Shown: one piece after another, positions 25,752-34,704 of the stretch
Numbering within the stretch: position 1 is the stretch's first letter
Layout: each line of letters starts with the position of its first letter
NCBI RefSeq assembly: GCF_000732605.1
Contig: NZ_JPME01000018.1
Coordinates: 284,752 to 348,751, forward strand
Length of the DNA: 64,000 nt
Reading direction: 5' to 3'
From: Lacrimispora celerecrescens
GTDB lineage: Bacteria > Bacillota > Clostridia > Lachnospirales > Lachnospiraceae
Made by a program: the position numbers and the translations under genes
The notes under the pieces: generated by a model
Database searches by the model: none
Told to the model about the DNA's origin: nothing
Seen by the model: only the letters and a program-made list of their open reading frames with translations

Positions 25752-27584
25752 TTACTTTTTATTATTAGATGACCTTTTTCTTAAGGTAGGGTCTAAAATT
25801 TTCTTTCTGATTCGAAGGTTTGAAGGGGTGATTTCTAAAAGTTCGTCGGTATCAATAAAGTCAAGACACTGTTCCAGACTCATATCCCTTGGAGGAGTCA
25901 GCTTAAGAGCCTCATCCGCACTGGAAGAACGGGTATTGGTCAGTTTTTTCGTCTTACAAACATTGATTTCGATGTCTTCTGCCTTTGGATTCTGTCCGAT
26001 AACCATACCGGAATAAACCTTTACTCCAGGTCCGATAAACAGACTTCCTCTTTCCTGGGCGCTAAACAAACCGTAGGTAATGGATTCTCCTGGCTCATAA
26101 GCGATCAGGGATCCTGTCTTACGGTAGGATAACTCTCCCTTAAAGGTCGCATAGCCGTCAAATGACGTATTCATGATTCCGTTTCCTTTTGTATCCGTCA
26201 TGAATTCTCCACGGTAACCGATCAGACCTCTGGAAGGAATAGCAAATTCCAGTCTTGTATAGCCTCCATTGGCAGGACTCATGCCCTGAAGCTCTCCCTT
26301 ACGGCTTGTAAGCTTCTGAATAACGGCTCCTGTAAATTCCTCAGGTACGTCAACATAGGCGATCTCCATGGGTTCCATCTTGTGGTTTCTTTCGTCAAAA
26401 TGGTACAGAACCTCAGCCTTGCTGACAGCAAATTCAAAGCCTTCTCTTCTCATGTTCTCGATCAAAACAGACAGATGAAGCTCCCCACGGCCGGAAACTT
26501 TAAAGCAGTCCGGAGAATCGGTCTCTTCCACCCGAAGGCTGACATCTGTATTCAATTCCCTGAATAAACGCTCTCTGATATGACGGGAAGTAATGTATTT
26601 TCCTTCTTGTCCGGCAAGAGGGCTGTCATTTACCATGAAATTCATTGCGATGGTAGGCTCTGAAATCTTCTGGAACGGAATCGCCTCCGGCTTTTCCGTA
26701 GCGCAAAGGGTATCACCGATGTGGATATCCGCAATTCCGGAAATGGCAACAATGGCACCGATGGTAGCTTCCTGAACCTCTACCTTATTAAGGCCTTCGT
26801 ATTCATACAGCTTTCCAACTTTAACCTTACGGAATTTATCTGGGTCATGATGGTTTACGATCACACACTCCTGGTTCACTCTGATTCTGCCGTTATCCAC
26901 CTTGCCCACACCGATACGTCCAACGTATTCATTGTAGTCAATGGTACTGATAAGCAGCTGGGTAGATGCATCCGGATCGCCTTCCGGAGCAGGTATATGT
27001 TCAATGATTGTCGTAAACAGGGGAGCCATATCGGTTTCCTGATCATCAAGGGTCTTTTTAGCAAATCCGGACTTAGCGGAAGCATAGACAAATGGACAGT
27101 CAAGCTGCTCTTCGCTGGCATCAAGATCCATGAGAAGCTCCAATACTTCTTCCTCTACCTCCATAGGTCTTGCCTCCGGGCGGTCAATCTTATTGATGCA
27201 GGTTACGACTGACAGTCCAAGCTCCAGTGCTTTCCGAAGCACGAATTTTGTCTGAGGCATAACTCCTTCATAAGCATCCACAACCAGGATAACGCCGTCT
27301 ACCATCTTTAAAACACGCTCCACTTCGCCGCCGAAATCCGCATGTCCAGGAGTATCAATGATGTTGATCTTGGTTCCGTTGTAATGAACGGCCGTATTTT
27401 TGGATAAAATGGTGATTCCCCGCTCTCTCTCAATATCATTGGAATCCATTACACGCTCTACGACTTCCTGATTCTCACGGAAAATGCCGCTTTGCTTCAG
27501 CAGGGCGTCTACCAGTGTTGTTTTACCATGATCGACGTGGGCAATAATTGCCACATTTCTTACGTCTTCTCTTTTCATCTTCAT
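25752..27584 (-). CDS. typA: Ribosome-binding GTPase TypA/BipA
   Basis: Translational GTPase of the EF-G/LepA family involved in ribosome assembly and stress growth. 610 residues from ATG 27584; an upstream in-frame extension has no ribosome binding site and is not family-like. G1 AHVDHGKT (15-22), G2 ERGITI, G3 [11 protein letters not shown]4 [10 protein letters not shown]-Tu-like domain 2, then EF-G C-terminal domains and the TypA-specific tail ([14 protein letters not shown]..., [15 protein letters not shown]). Complete and monocistronic. Confidence 0.96.
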   Translation of the reverse strand: MKMKREDVRNVAIIAHVDHGKTTLVDALLKQSGIFRENQEVVERVMDSNDIERERGITILSKNTAVHYNGTKINIIDTPGHADFGGEVERVLKMVDGVILVVDAYEGVMPQTKFVLRKALELGLSVVTCINKIDRPEARPMEVEEEVLELLMDLDASEEQLDCPFVYASAKSGFAKKTLDDQETDMAPLFTTIIEHIPAPEGDPDASTQLLISTIDYNEYVGRIGVGKVDNGRIRVNQECVIVNHHDPDKFRKVKVGKLYEYEGLNKVEVQEATIGAIVAISGIADIHIGDTLCATEKPEAIPFQKISEPTIAMNFMVNDSPLAGQEGKYITSRHIRERLFRELNTDVSLRVEETDSPDCFKVSGRGELHLSVLIENMRREGFEFAVSKAEVLYHFDERNHKMEPMEIAYVDVPEEFTGAVIQKLTSRKGELQGMSPANGGYTRLEFAIPSRGLIGYRGEFMTDTKGNGIMNTSFDGYATFKGELSYRKTGSLIAYEPGESITYGLFSAQERGSLFIGPGVKVYSGMVIGQNPKAEDIEINVCKTKKLTNTRSSSADEALKLTPPRDMSLEQCLDFIDTDELLEITPSNLRIRKKILDPTLRKRSSNNKK

Positions 27585-27692
27585 AAATGTACTCTTCTTT
27601 CTCTTCTTTAAACAAAGAATGTACCCCGCCCTCCCAGAGGATATACCGGCCAAAGTACATTTTTATAATACAGGCAATCCTGTTCCCATATC

Positions 27693-27725
27693 ATAAAAAA
27701 CTAAGGACCAATTCTGCCCTTAGTT
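27693..27725 (-). terminator. Rho-independent terminator of the YigZ-family gene
   Basis: Leftward AACTAAGG/CCTTAGTT perfect 8-bp stem followed by six T's. Confidence 0.88.
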
Positions 27726-27822
27726 TCATTTACATTATCACGATTATCCAGTATATCATCCTATATTTCATATTGCAAGATTTTTTCTTCTTTTTTCGAC
27801 AGTTTCTTTTAACCATCCTTTT

Positions 27823-28479
27823 TTATCCTGGAAACAAAACAACCTCTTTATTAAAAATGCCGTAGTAGACCTCGCCTGTCGGAAGGAGCCCTGCTCTCCC
27901 GCCTGTCACCTCTGTAATATCAGCACGAAGCTTATCTAAGGCCGCATCAGGAACCAGTACAGTAAGCTCGACACGGTCCGTATATTCGATTCCAAGAGTC
28001 GTGATTTCCCTTTGTCCCAAAAGATACTGAATCTTTCCAATTCCGTTATAATCCGTGGTAACAGAAAGCTTCACAGCCGGTTCCACGGTTAAAGTCGTAC
28101 AGGCTTTCAGTCCTTCCTGTACTGCCTTTGAATAAGCTCTTACCAGGCCTCCTGTTCCAAGAAGAGTTCCTCCAAAGTACCGGGTCACCACTGCGCAGAG
28201 GTTTACAAGCTTTTCTCCTTCCAGAACATCCATCATGGGTTTTCCCGCAGTCTGGCTGGGCTCTCCATCATCACTTAAGCGCTTTTCCTCCCCGCCCCTC
28301 CCTATAATCCAGGCGTAGCAGTTATGTCTTGCATCCCAATACCTTTTTCGTGTTTCCTCTATAAATGCCAGCGCTTCTGCCTCTGTTTCCACAGGTTTTA
28401 AATTAGCAATGAACCGGGATTTTTTCTCTGTAATTTCCCCCGTACCACCCTGATACAGAATCCTGTAAGACTTTCTCAT
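27823..28479 (-). CDS. yigZ: YigZ/IMPACT family protein
   Basis: 218 residues from the second ATG (28479), which has GAGG 6 bp upstream; the first ATG lies inside that ribosome binding site. The UPF0029 N-terminal domain has EKKSRFIANL, DARHNCYAW, SDDGEPSQTAGKPM and RYFGGTLLGTGGLVRAY; the C-terminal DUF1949 domain spans about 138-205. The bacterial role is not established; eukaryotic IMPACT restrains GCN2. Divergent from the PBP1A gene. Confidence 0.9.
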   Translation of the reverse strand: MRKSYRILYQGGTGEITEKKSRFIANLKPVETEAEALAFIEETRKRYWDARHNCYAWIIGRGGEEKRLSDDGEPSQTAGKPMMDVLEGEKLVNLCAVVTRYFGGTLLGTGGLVRAYSKAVQEGLKACTTLTVEPAVKLSVTTDYNGIGKIQYLLGQREITTLGIEYTDRVELTVLVPDAALDKLRADITEVTGGRAGLLPTGEVYYGIFNKEVVLFPG

Positions 28480-28590
28480 AAACTTCCTCATTTCCTCTTT
28501 TTAACCAACCACCTCCATTATACCCAAAAGTACAGGCCCAGGCAAGCTTTCATGTATAATTTGGCCGATTATCTCCAAAAATGGTAGGTG

Positions 28591-28619
28591 TTGAATTGCA
28601 CGACAATTTTTGGTATAAT
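28591..28619 (+). promoter_or_regulatory. Sigma-A promoter of the PBP1A gene
   Basis: TTGAAT (28591-28596), 17-bp spacer, TATAAT (28614-28619), leading straight into the tandem hairpin leader units. Confidence 0.85.
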
Positions 28620-28630
28620 GTACCGGTAAC

Positions 28631-28735
28631 GCCTTGCAGGCATACCTTTTTGCCCAAAATACATGGGCAGTAAAGTGGAAACACCCTGGGGGTATACCTG
28701 TATGCCCAAAATACATGGGCAGTAAAGTGGAAAGG
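28631..28735 (+). repeat. Tandem hairpin/RBS leader units (site B, two copies)
   Basis: Two nearly identical units with a 52-bp period. Each has GG(T/C)ATACCT, the stem TGCCC-AAAATACAT-GGGCA and AGTAAAGTGGAAA. The second is followed by AAAGGAGATTTCCT and the PBP1A ATG, so the last unit lies in the untranslated leader just before the ribosome binding site. The near identity of the two copies suggests recent tandem duplication. Confidence 0.8.
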
Positions 28736-28744
28736 AGATTTCCT

Positions 28745-31393
28745 ATGAATTACGGCAAACAATCAACTGAGAAAAAGATCCGATCTGCCAATTCAAAAGC
28801 AAGGAAATATACCACAAAGGTCTTTCTTGCCTTTTTTAAGAGTCTATTTGTACTATGCTTATTTGGTAGCATTGTCGCTGCCAGCGTTGGTTTTGGCATG
28901 GTAAAAGGAATCATAGACAATGCTCCTGACGTGGATATTGCAACCATTGTTCCAAACGAATATGCGACAACCGTCTATGACAGCGCAGGCAACGTCACTG
29001 AAACCTTGGTAACCGCAGGATCCAACCGGGAGGAAGCCAGTTATGATGAACTTCCGAAGAATCTCGTCAATGCTTTTGTATCTTATGAAGATTCCCGGTT
29101 CTGGGATCACAATGGAATTGATTTACGTTCCATTCTCCGTGCTGTCAGGGGTGTACTGACAGGGGATTCCTCCGCAGGCGGGGGAAGTACCATTACCCAA
29201 CAGTTAATTAAAAACAGCGTCTTCGGGGGCGGAATGGAAAAAAGCTTTGGAGAGCGGCTGGAGCGGAAGCTGCAGGAATGGTATTTGGCCGTCAAGCTGG
29301 ATGAAGCCATGTCCAAGGAGCAGATCATAACCAACTATCTTAATACCATTAACCTGGGCAACAATTCCCTGGGAGTTAAGGTGGCTGCCAGAAGATACTT
29401 CAATAAGAACATTTCGGACTTAACCTTATCAGAATGTGCAGTCCTTGCAGGGATCACTCAGAATCCCTCAAAATTTAACCCGATCACAGGGCAAAAAGCC
29501 AATTCGGACAAGCAAAAGGTCATACTTCAATATATGCATGACCAGGGGTATATTACAAAGCAGGAAGAAGATGAAGCCCTGTCCGAAGATGTTTATTCCA
29601 GGATCCAGAACGTAGATACCGTCACCAAGGAAACCTCCACTCCCTACAGTTATTTTACAGATGAACTGGTGGAGCAGGTTAAAAAGGCCATGAAGGACCA
29701 GTTAGGCTATACGGATACCCAGGCACACAACATGCTTTACAGCGGCGGCTTATCTATCTACACCACTCAGGATCCTAACATTCAAACCATTGTCGACGAA
29801 GAAATCAACAATCCTGAAAACTATTCAGCCGCCAGATATTCCATAGAATACAGGCTGTCTGTCACCCATAAGGATGGAACGACCACCCATTACTCTGAGG
29901 AAAATATAAAGCGTTATCACAAGGAAAACGGAGATACGGGTTTTGACGGCTTATATAATACCGAAGAGGCGGTTCAGGCCGATATAGACGGTTACAAGGC
30001 TTATCTTCTAAAAGACGGGGATACCATTATTGGGGAAAGCCTTCACAAGACACTGCAGCCCCAGGCTTCCTTTGTTCTCATGGACCAGAAAAGCGGTGAG
30101 GTGAAAGCCATAAGCGGCGGACGAGGACAAAAGACTGCCAGCTTAACTTTAAACCGGGCCAGCAACACATACCGTCAGCCAGGCTCTACCTTTAAGATTC
30201 TGACAGCCTTTGCACCTGCCATGGACACTTGCGGAGCCACCCTGGGATCTGTTTATTATGATTCCGTCTACACAGTAGGCAATAAGACCTTTTCCAACTG
30301 GTACAGCTCCGGTTATCAAGGCTACTCCAGCATACGAGACGGAATTATCTATTCCATGAACATCGTGGCAGTCCGCTGCCTGATGGAAACCGTAACGCCT
30401 CAGCTTGGTGTGGAATACGCCAAGAATTTCGGAATCAGCTCCTTAACCGATACTGATTATAACCCGGCTCTGGCCCTTGGAGGTATTACCACCGGCGTTT
30501 CCAACTTAGAACTGACCGGTGCTTTTGCCACCGTAGCCAATGGAGGTGTTTACAAAAAGCCCATATTCTTTACCAGAATACTGGATCATGACGGAAAGGT
30601 GTTAATTGACAATACACCGGAAACCCACCGGGTATTAAAGGATTCCACCGCATTTCTTTTAACCGATGCCATGGCAGGCTCCATGGAAAGCAGCAGAAAG
30701 TTCTCAAGCTCGGGACCAAGTTCCACCAGTGCTTCTGCTCGTATTCCAGGCATGTCAGGAGCAGGAAAAAGCGGTACCACCTCCGCTAACAATGATATCT
30801 GGTTCGTAGGCTACACCCCTTATTATACCGCTGGTATCTGGGCCGGCTGCGATGACAACCAGAAGCTTACAAAGCAAAACGGAGGCACCTCCTTCCACAA
30901 GCCCATATGGCGGAAGATCATGACCAGGGTCCATGAAGGGTTGTCTGATCCTGGCTTTCCAGTGCCAGACAGCATAGAAACCGCTCAGATCTGCCGTAAA
31001 TCCGGCAAGCTGGCAGTCTCCGGTGTCTGCAACAATGACCCCAGAGGCAACGCGGTATACACTGAGTATTTTGCAAAAGGTACGGTTCCCACCGACGTAT
31101 GCAACAATCATGTACGTGCAACGGTCTGCTCCGTATCCCACCGTCTGCCTACTCCTTACTGTCCGGAACGGACCACCGCCATATTCATGGCAATTCCTGC
31201 GGGAGAAGAAGGGGCAACGGATGACTCCAAATACGCAATGCCAGGTTATTGTACCATCCATTCTGCCAACTCCATTATCCTTCCTCCGGGAGATAATTCA
31301 GATTCACCAAACGGAATTCCGCAGCAGTATGGACCTGGGCATGGGCCACAGAATCCTGGCGGCCCAACGCAGATTCCTCCCTGGAGCTATTAA
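28745..31393 (+). CDS. Class A penicillin-binding protein (PBP1A)
   Basis: Bifunctional peptidoglycan glycosyltransferase/transpeptidase. 882 residues from ATG 28745 (AAAGGAG upstream); the longer frame reads through the repeat units. Membrane anchor about 26-50; GT51 domain with catalytic Glu115 in EDSRFWDH and GGSTITQQL. The transpeptidase domain has SxxK at Ser481 (PGSTFKI), SMN and KSGTT at 675-679. A Pro/Gly/Gln-rich tail covers the last 50 or so residues. Complete. Expressed from its own promoter through a leader of tandem hairpins, ending at a strong terminator. Confidence 0.95.
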   Translation: MNYGKQSTEKKIRSANSKARKYTTKVFLAFFKSLFVLCLFGSIVAASVGFGMVKGIIDNAPDVDIATIVPNEYATTVYDSAGNVTETLVTAGSNREEASYDELPKNLVNAFVSYEDSRFWDHNGIDLRSILRAVRGVLTGDSSAGGGSTITQQLIKNSVFGGGMEKSFGERLERKLQEWYLAVKLDEAMSKEQIITNYLNTINLGNNSLGVKVAARRYFNKNISDLTLSECAVLAGITQNPSKFNPITGQKANSDKQKVILQYMHDQGYITKQEEDEALSEDVYSRIQNVDTVTKETSTPYSYFTDELVEQVKKAMKDQLGYTDTQAHNMLYSGGLSIYTTQDPNIQTIVDEEINNPENYSAARYSIEYRLSVTHKDGTTTHYSEENIKRYHKENGDTGFDGLYNTEEAVQADIDGYKAYLLKDGDTIIGESLHKTLQPQASFVLMDQKSGEVKAISGGRGQKTASLTLNRASNTYRQPGSTFKILTAFAPAMDTCGATLGSVYYDSVYTVGNKTFSNWYSSGYQGYSSIRDGIIYSMNIVAVRCLMETVTPQLGVEYAKNFGISSLTDTDYNPALALGGITTGVSNLELTGAFATVANGGVYKKPIFFTRILDHDGKVLIDNTPETHRVLKDSTAFLLTDAMAGSMESSRKFSSSGPSSTSASARIPGMSGAGKSGTTSANNDIWFVGYTPYYTAGIWAGCDDNQKLTKQNGGTSFHKPIWRKIMTRVHEGLSDPGFPVPDSIETAQICRKSGKLAVSGVCNNDPRGNAVYTEYFAKGTVPTDVCNNHVRATVCSVSHRLPTPYCPERTTAIFMAIPAGEEGATDDSKYAMPGYCTIHSANSIILPPGDNSDSPNGIPQQYGPGHGPQNPGGPTQIPPWSY

Positions 31394-31406
31394 GAAAAAA
31401 CATAAA

Positions 31407-31447
31407 GGTGCCTCAAAAACCAAATTGGTCTTTGAGGCACCCTTTTT
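31407..31447 (+). terminator. Rho-independent terminator of PBP1A
   Basis: GGTGCCTCAAA/TTTGAGGCACC perfect 11-bp arms with an inner ACC/GGT pairing, then CTTTTTG. Confidence 0.93.
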
Positions 31448-31477
31448 GTATCGGGATTTCATTCCTTCCTATCCGTT

Positions 31478-31834
31478 TCAGCTCTTCATTTTGGGCTTAA
31501 ATAAAATAGATCCCAGGTAACCGAAAATCAGCGCTCCGGAGATTCCTACAGCGCTTGCCGTAAATCCCCCTTTAAAAATACCCAAAAACCCATCCTCTCC
31601 CATGCTCTTTGAAACACCTTTCCATAAGGTATTTCCAAAGCCAAGAAGGGGAACTGTCGCTCCGGCTCCTGCCCAGTCAGCAAAGGGCTGGTAGATGCCA
31701 ATCGCGCCCAGGATGCTTCCGGTTACCACCAGAAGTACCATGATTCGTCCGGGCATCAGTTTTGTATTATCCATTAATATCTGCACCAGGGCGCAGATCA
31801 CTCCACCGACTAAAAATGCTTTCAAGTATTCCAT
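31478..31834 (-). CDS. spoVAE: Stage V sporulation protein AE
   Basis: 118 residues, four hydrophobic segments, starting MEYLKAFLVGGVICALVQIL; family-typical GAGATVPLLGFGNTL. Part of the SpoVA machinery that loads Ca-dipicolinate into the forespore and releases it at germination. Last gene of the spoVA cluster, 53 bp after spoVAD, with a good AAAGGAG ribosome binding site. Paralogous to spoVAC just upstream (shared FLVGGxIC...Q and GAGAxVP patterns). Confidence 0.93.
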   Translation of the reverse strand: MEYLKAFLVGGVICALVQILMDNTKLMPGRIMVLLVVTGSILGAIGIYQPFADWAGAGATVPLLGFGNTLWKGVSKSMGEDGFLGIFKGGFTASAVGISGALIFGYLGSILFKPKMKS

Positions 31835-31887
31835 GGATGTCTCCTTTCTCTTTACTGTTTATAAACAGCACAAATATTTCTGCATGG

Positions 31888-32906
31888 CTATAGGTTTCCT
31901 ATATTTTCAATTACAACAGCATGGGCAATCCCAGGGATCGTCTCACCTTCGTTAAAGCTCACAGTAGAAAGAAGGGCACCGGTGGGCACGAATAAGACCC
32001 GTTTCCACGTACCGCTTTGAACTTTCGGAAGGATATAGGAGCAAAGGGTGGAAGCCGCACAGCCACAGCCGCTACCTCCTGCATGAGTATCCTGGTCATC
32101 GCTGTTAAATATCTCGATCCCGCAATCCGTATGAATCTTTTCTAAGTCATGTCCTTTATTCTTCATAAAATCAAGGAGGATCGTCCGGCCGACCTGGCCT
32201 AAATCTCCTGTTATGATTTTGTCATAGTAGGATTCATCCACCTGGAAATCATCGAAATTCTGTTGGATGGTGTGGAAGGCGGCAGGTGCCATAGCAGCCC
32301 CCATATTCATGGAGTCCTTGATCCCCATATCCACCATGCGCCCGGTAGTAATTCCGGTTATGGCTGCGATTCCTTCTTTCCTGTGTTTGGTGAGTACCAC
32401 CGCACCGCAGCCGGTGACAGTCCATGAGGAGGAAAATGGCCTCTGGTTTCCATATCCCAGCGGGAAACGGAACTGCTTCTCAGCCGTTGCAAAATGGCTG
32501 GAAGCCATGGCCATGACTTTATCCGCATACCCCCCTGCCACAGTCATAGCCCCTAAATTGAGAGCTTCTCCCATGGTGGAGCAGGCACCGAACAAGCCGA
32601 ATAAAGGAATTTCCAAATCTACCGTTCCAAAGGAAGTGGCAATCAGCTGACCCAGTAAGTCTCCTGCAAACAAATATCGGATGTCCTTTTTCCGGATATC
32701 CCCCTTTTCAATGGCAAGATCAGCCGTTTGTTTCTGAAGGGCGCTTTCTGCCTTTTCCCAGTTGTCCGACCCAAACATGTCATCCTGCTCTACCACATCG
32801 AACAATTTTCCCAGAGGCCCTGGCCTTCTTTTTTACCGACTATGGAAGCCATGCTTTCAATAATCGGAGGTTCCTCAAATCTAATACTTGCTTTTCCTAT
32901 CTGCAT
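31888..32906 (-). pseudogene. spoVAD: Stage V sporulation protein AD, frame broken near residue 29
   Basis: SpoVAD is the soluble thiolase-fold subunit that binds dipicolinic acid. The reading frame from ATG 32906 (MQIGKASIRFEEPPIIES, then GKKEGQG) hits a stop, while the rest (FDVVEQDDMFGSDNWEK onward) is open in the next frame to 31888. Adding one C in the GGGCC context at 32815-32820 restores GQGPLGKLFD and a 339-residue protein, the normal family length. Downstream sequence (FGACSTMGEA, HAGGSGCGCAAS) is well conserved, so a recent loss or a base-call error is likely. Confidence 0.88.
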
Positions 32907-32938
32907 ATTCTCTCTCCATTTCTCTGACCGGTTCATTC

Positions 32939-33391
32939 CTACAGCATTTGAAAGGCCTTTAATACATAGGCGATGACTCCAAGGATCCAGGAGCTTAATA
33001 TCCCGTATAATATGACAGGGCCTGCAATGGTAAAGATTTTACAGCCGATACCGAATACCTGGCCTTCTGCCTTAAATTCCACAGCCGGAGCCACAACGGA
33101 ATTGGCAAATCCCGTGATCGGTACCAGAGCTCCTGCTCCGCCAAACTTTGTAATCTTAGGGTAAATATTAAGTCCGGTCAGGATAACAGTAGCTGCAATC
33201 AGAACCAGAGTGGTCCAGGCAGAGGCTGCTTCCTTTTCCAGACCTGTATTCATGAATAAGGTTGTAATATACTGGCCAAGGGTACATATAATCCCCCCCA
33301 CCAGAAAAGCCTTTATAATCCCCGGCCATTTTTTGTGTACCGGAGTCACTTGTTTTACATAAGCCTCATATGCTTTTTTGTTTATCTCCAT
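32939..33391 (-). CDS. spoVAC: Stage V sporulation protein AC
   Basis: 150 residues, the same length as in Bacillus. Membrane protein with about four helices and the family motif FGGAGALVPITGFANSVVAPA. In Bacillus SpoVAC behaves as a mechanosensitive channel for dipicolinate release. ATG 33391 follows GGAGG. Sits between spoVAB and spoVAD with short gaps. Confidence 0.95.
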   Translation of the reverse strand: MEINKKAYEAYVKQVTPVHKKWPGIIKAFLVGGIICTLGQYITTLFMNTGLEKEAASAWTTLVLIAATVILTGLNIYPKITKFGGAGALVPITGFANSVVAPAVEFKAEGQVFGIGCKIFTIAGPVILYGILSSWILGVIAYVLKAFQML

Positions 33392-33440
33392 TATTTTCCT
33401 CCTTCTCGTCCATGCTTTCCGGGTAATTCTTTACCTGAAG

Positions 33441-33866
33441 TCATTGTCCAAAATTCCCTGTAAAATAGATCAGAGAACCAATTAATTTGCCAATGCCCAG
33501 GGAAAGGATCAAATATTGCAGTCCAACCGCCAGATGAATTCTTCGGCCGATCACCGGCAGGGCCTTTAAAGTCTCCGCAAGGGACATGACAAGGATGCCC
33601 ACAAAGATTCCTACGGAAAGCCCATATATTCCAAGCGCCAGATTTCCGCCAAACCCTATGGGAATTTTATAGATATCCCATATATTCCCAAGTACTCCGC
33701 CAAGAATGATAACAGACTCAAAGAGCAAAATGTGTTTATTCGTGCGGGTCGCTCCGATCAGTCTTGGAAATACACCAATAATTACCAAAAAAGCAAAAAC
33801 GCCGGCTGCTATAATGCCGCCAGCGCTGAGCCCAATAAAAACAAGAAATACTTCTCTAAGAAACAT
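33441..33866 (-). CDS. spoVAB: Stage V sporulation protein AB
   Basis: 141 residues from ATG 33866 (AAGGAG 10 bp upstream), identical in length to the Bacillus protein and starting with the family-like MFLREVFLVFIGLSAGG. Four or five hydrophobic helices. Overlaps the end of spoVAA by 11 bp, pointing to translational coupling. Confidence 0.93.
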   Translation of the reverse strand: MFLREVFLVFIGLSAGGIIAAGVFAFLVIIGVFPRLIGATRTNKHILLFESVIILGGVLGNIWDIYKIPIGFGGNLALGIYGLSVGIFVGILVMSLAETLKALPVIGRRIHLAVGLQYLILSLGIGKLIGSLIYFTGNFGQ

Positions 33867-34482
33867 CAATATCCGACTCCTTTCTTCCATCGTTCTGGAT
33901 CAGGGTCTTACTGATATTGTCTTCGTAAAGCCGCATTTCCACCTCCAGCGGAGTTGGATCGGTATTGATCTTGTATTTTGCGAAATGATTGAAGAATCCC
34001 ACAATTCCAAGAGTCAGTCCTACGGAATAACTGACCTCTAAAATTGTGAATCCGCTTGACTCCTGCTTCATGATGATCCGGTAAATTTCCTTGAAAACGT
34101 CCGTAACACTGGCGTCATTATTAAAGGTCATAATGGCAAAGGATGCGCCGCAGAAACATACGATACAGACAAAAATGGTTTTGGCCCACTGCCAGGCCCA
34201 CATGGGAGCTTTGGGCTTGTGGTAGTCTATGATAAAGTCTACTTCACCCACATTATTGATCTGAAGAGTCGAATCCATTTCCATCAGTTTCTGGATTACG
34301 TCCAACGTTTTTTCAATATACCGCTTGTTGCGGTCCAAATGGATGGTCTTGATCCGAAGGGCTTTGCACTTATTCATAATAGCCGTATCGTCACAATAAA
34401 CATCTGCCACATCCTTTAACTGGATTTCCTTGTGCCGCACCTCTGTAATCTGGCTGATATTCAAATAAACGGTCTTGCTCAT
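33856..34482 (-). CDS. spoVAA: Stage V sporulation protein AA
   Basis: 208 residues from ATG 34482, close to the 206 of Bacillus. N-terminal soluble domain (about 1-95; SKTVYLNISQITEV, LKDVADVYCDD) and two membrane segments (about 108-130 and 150-175). The start overlaps the stop of a preceding 53-codon gene (TCATGA), so it is probably translated by coupling. First canonical gene of the spoVA set in this cluster. Confidence 0.92.
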   Translation of the reverse strand: MSKTVYLNISQITEVRHKEIQLKDVADVYCDDTAIMNKCKALRIKTIHLDRNKRYIEKTLDVIQKLMEMDSTLQINNVGEVDFIIDYHKPKAPMWAWQWAKTIFVCIVCFCGASFAIMTFNNDASVTDVFKEIYRIIMKQESSGFTILEVSYSVGLTLGIVGFFNHFAKYKINTDPTPLEVEMRLYEDNISKTLIQNDGRKESDIDVS

Positions 34483-34640
34483 GAAACCATCATCTCCCAT
34501 CCCGGAATGGCTTCTACAAGCGTCCCTTCTTTTTGTGTTCCATCCGGCATAACAGCAATCATATACCAGATAGCAGCGGCTACTGCAATCAGGCATAATA
34601 CAAGAAGCGCCATGACAAGCTTATGTTTTACGGATTCCAT
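34479..34640 (-). CDS. 53-residue membrane protein coupled to spoVAA
   Basis: Short open frame beginning MESVKHKLVMALL with one hydrophobic helix (about 8-30) and a small extracytoplasmic tail (MPDGTQKEGTLVEAIPGWEM). Its stop overlaps the spoVAA ATG by two bases and it has an AAAGGATGTGAG leader. It lies behind a sigma-F/G-type promoter at 34675-34704, which makes it the first gene of the forespore transcript. Not a standard spoVA gene; no family recognised. Confidence 0.75.
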   Translation of the reverse strand: MESVKHKLVMALLVLCLIAVAAAIWYMIAVMPDGTQKEGTLVEAIPGWEMMVS

Positions 34641-34674
34641 ACGTGCTCACATCCTTTTCTCTGGTTTTCAAAAC

Positions 34675-34704
34675 TAGTATGAGCCGTATAAAATTATTTT
34701 ATTC
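34675..34704 (-). promoter_or_regulatory. Forespore-type (sigma-F/sigma-G) promoter of spoVA
   Basis: Leftward GAATA (34700-34704), 18-bp spacer, CATACTA (34675-34681), matching the GHATR - CATWHTA forespore consensus. It starts exactly at the sigF stop codon and lies 35 bp before the small gene leading spoVA. spoVA is known to be sigma-G dependent in Bacillus, so position and sequence agree. Confidence 0.8.

Noticed and set aside
28501..28762. Two overlapping leftward frames with a repeated HFTAHVFWA-like motif
   Set aside because: They arise from translating the two site B hairpin units on the opposite strand; no ribosome binding site and no codon signature.
33392..33440. A fifth copy of the hairpin leader before spoVAC
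   Set aside because: CCCGGAAAGCATGG and a purine-rich RBS resemble site C, but the TGCCC/GGGCA stem is absent; probably chance similarity or a decayed copy.
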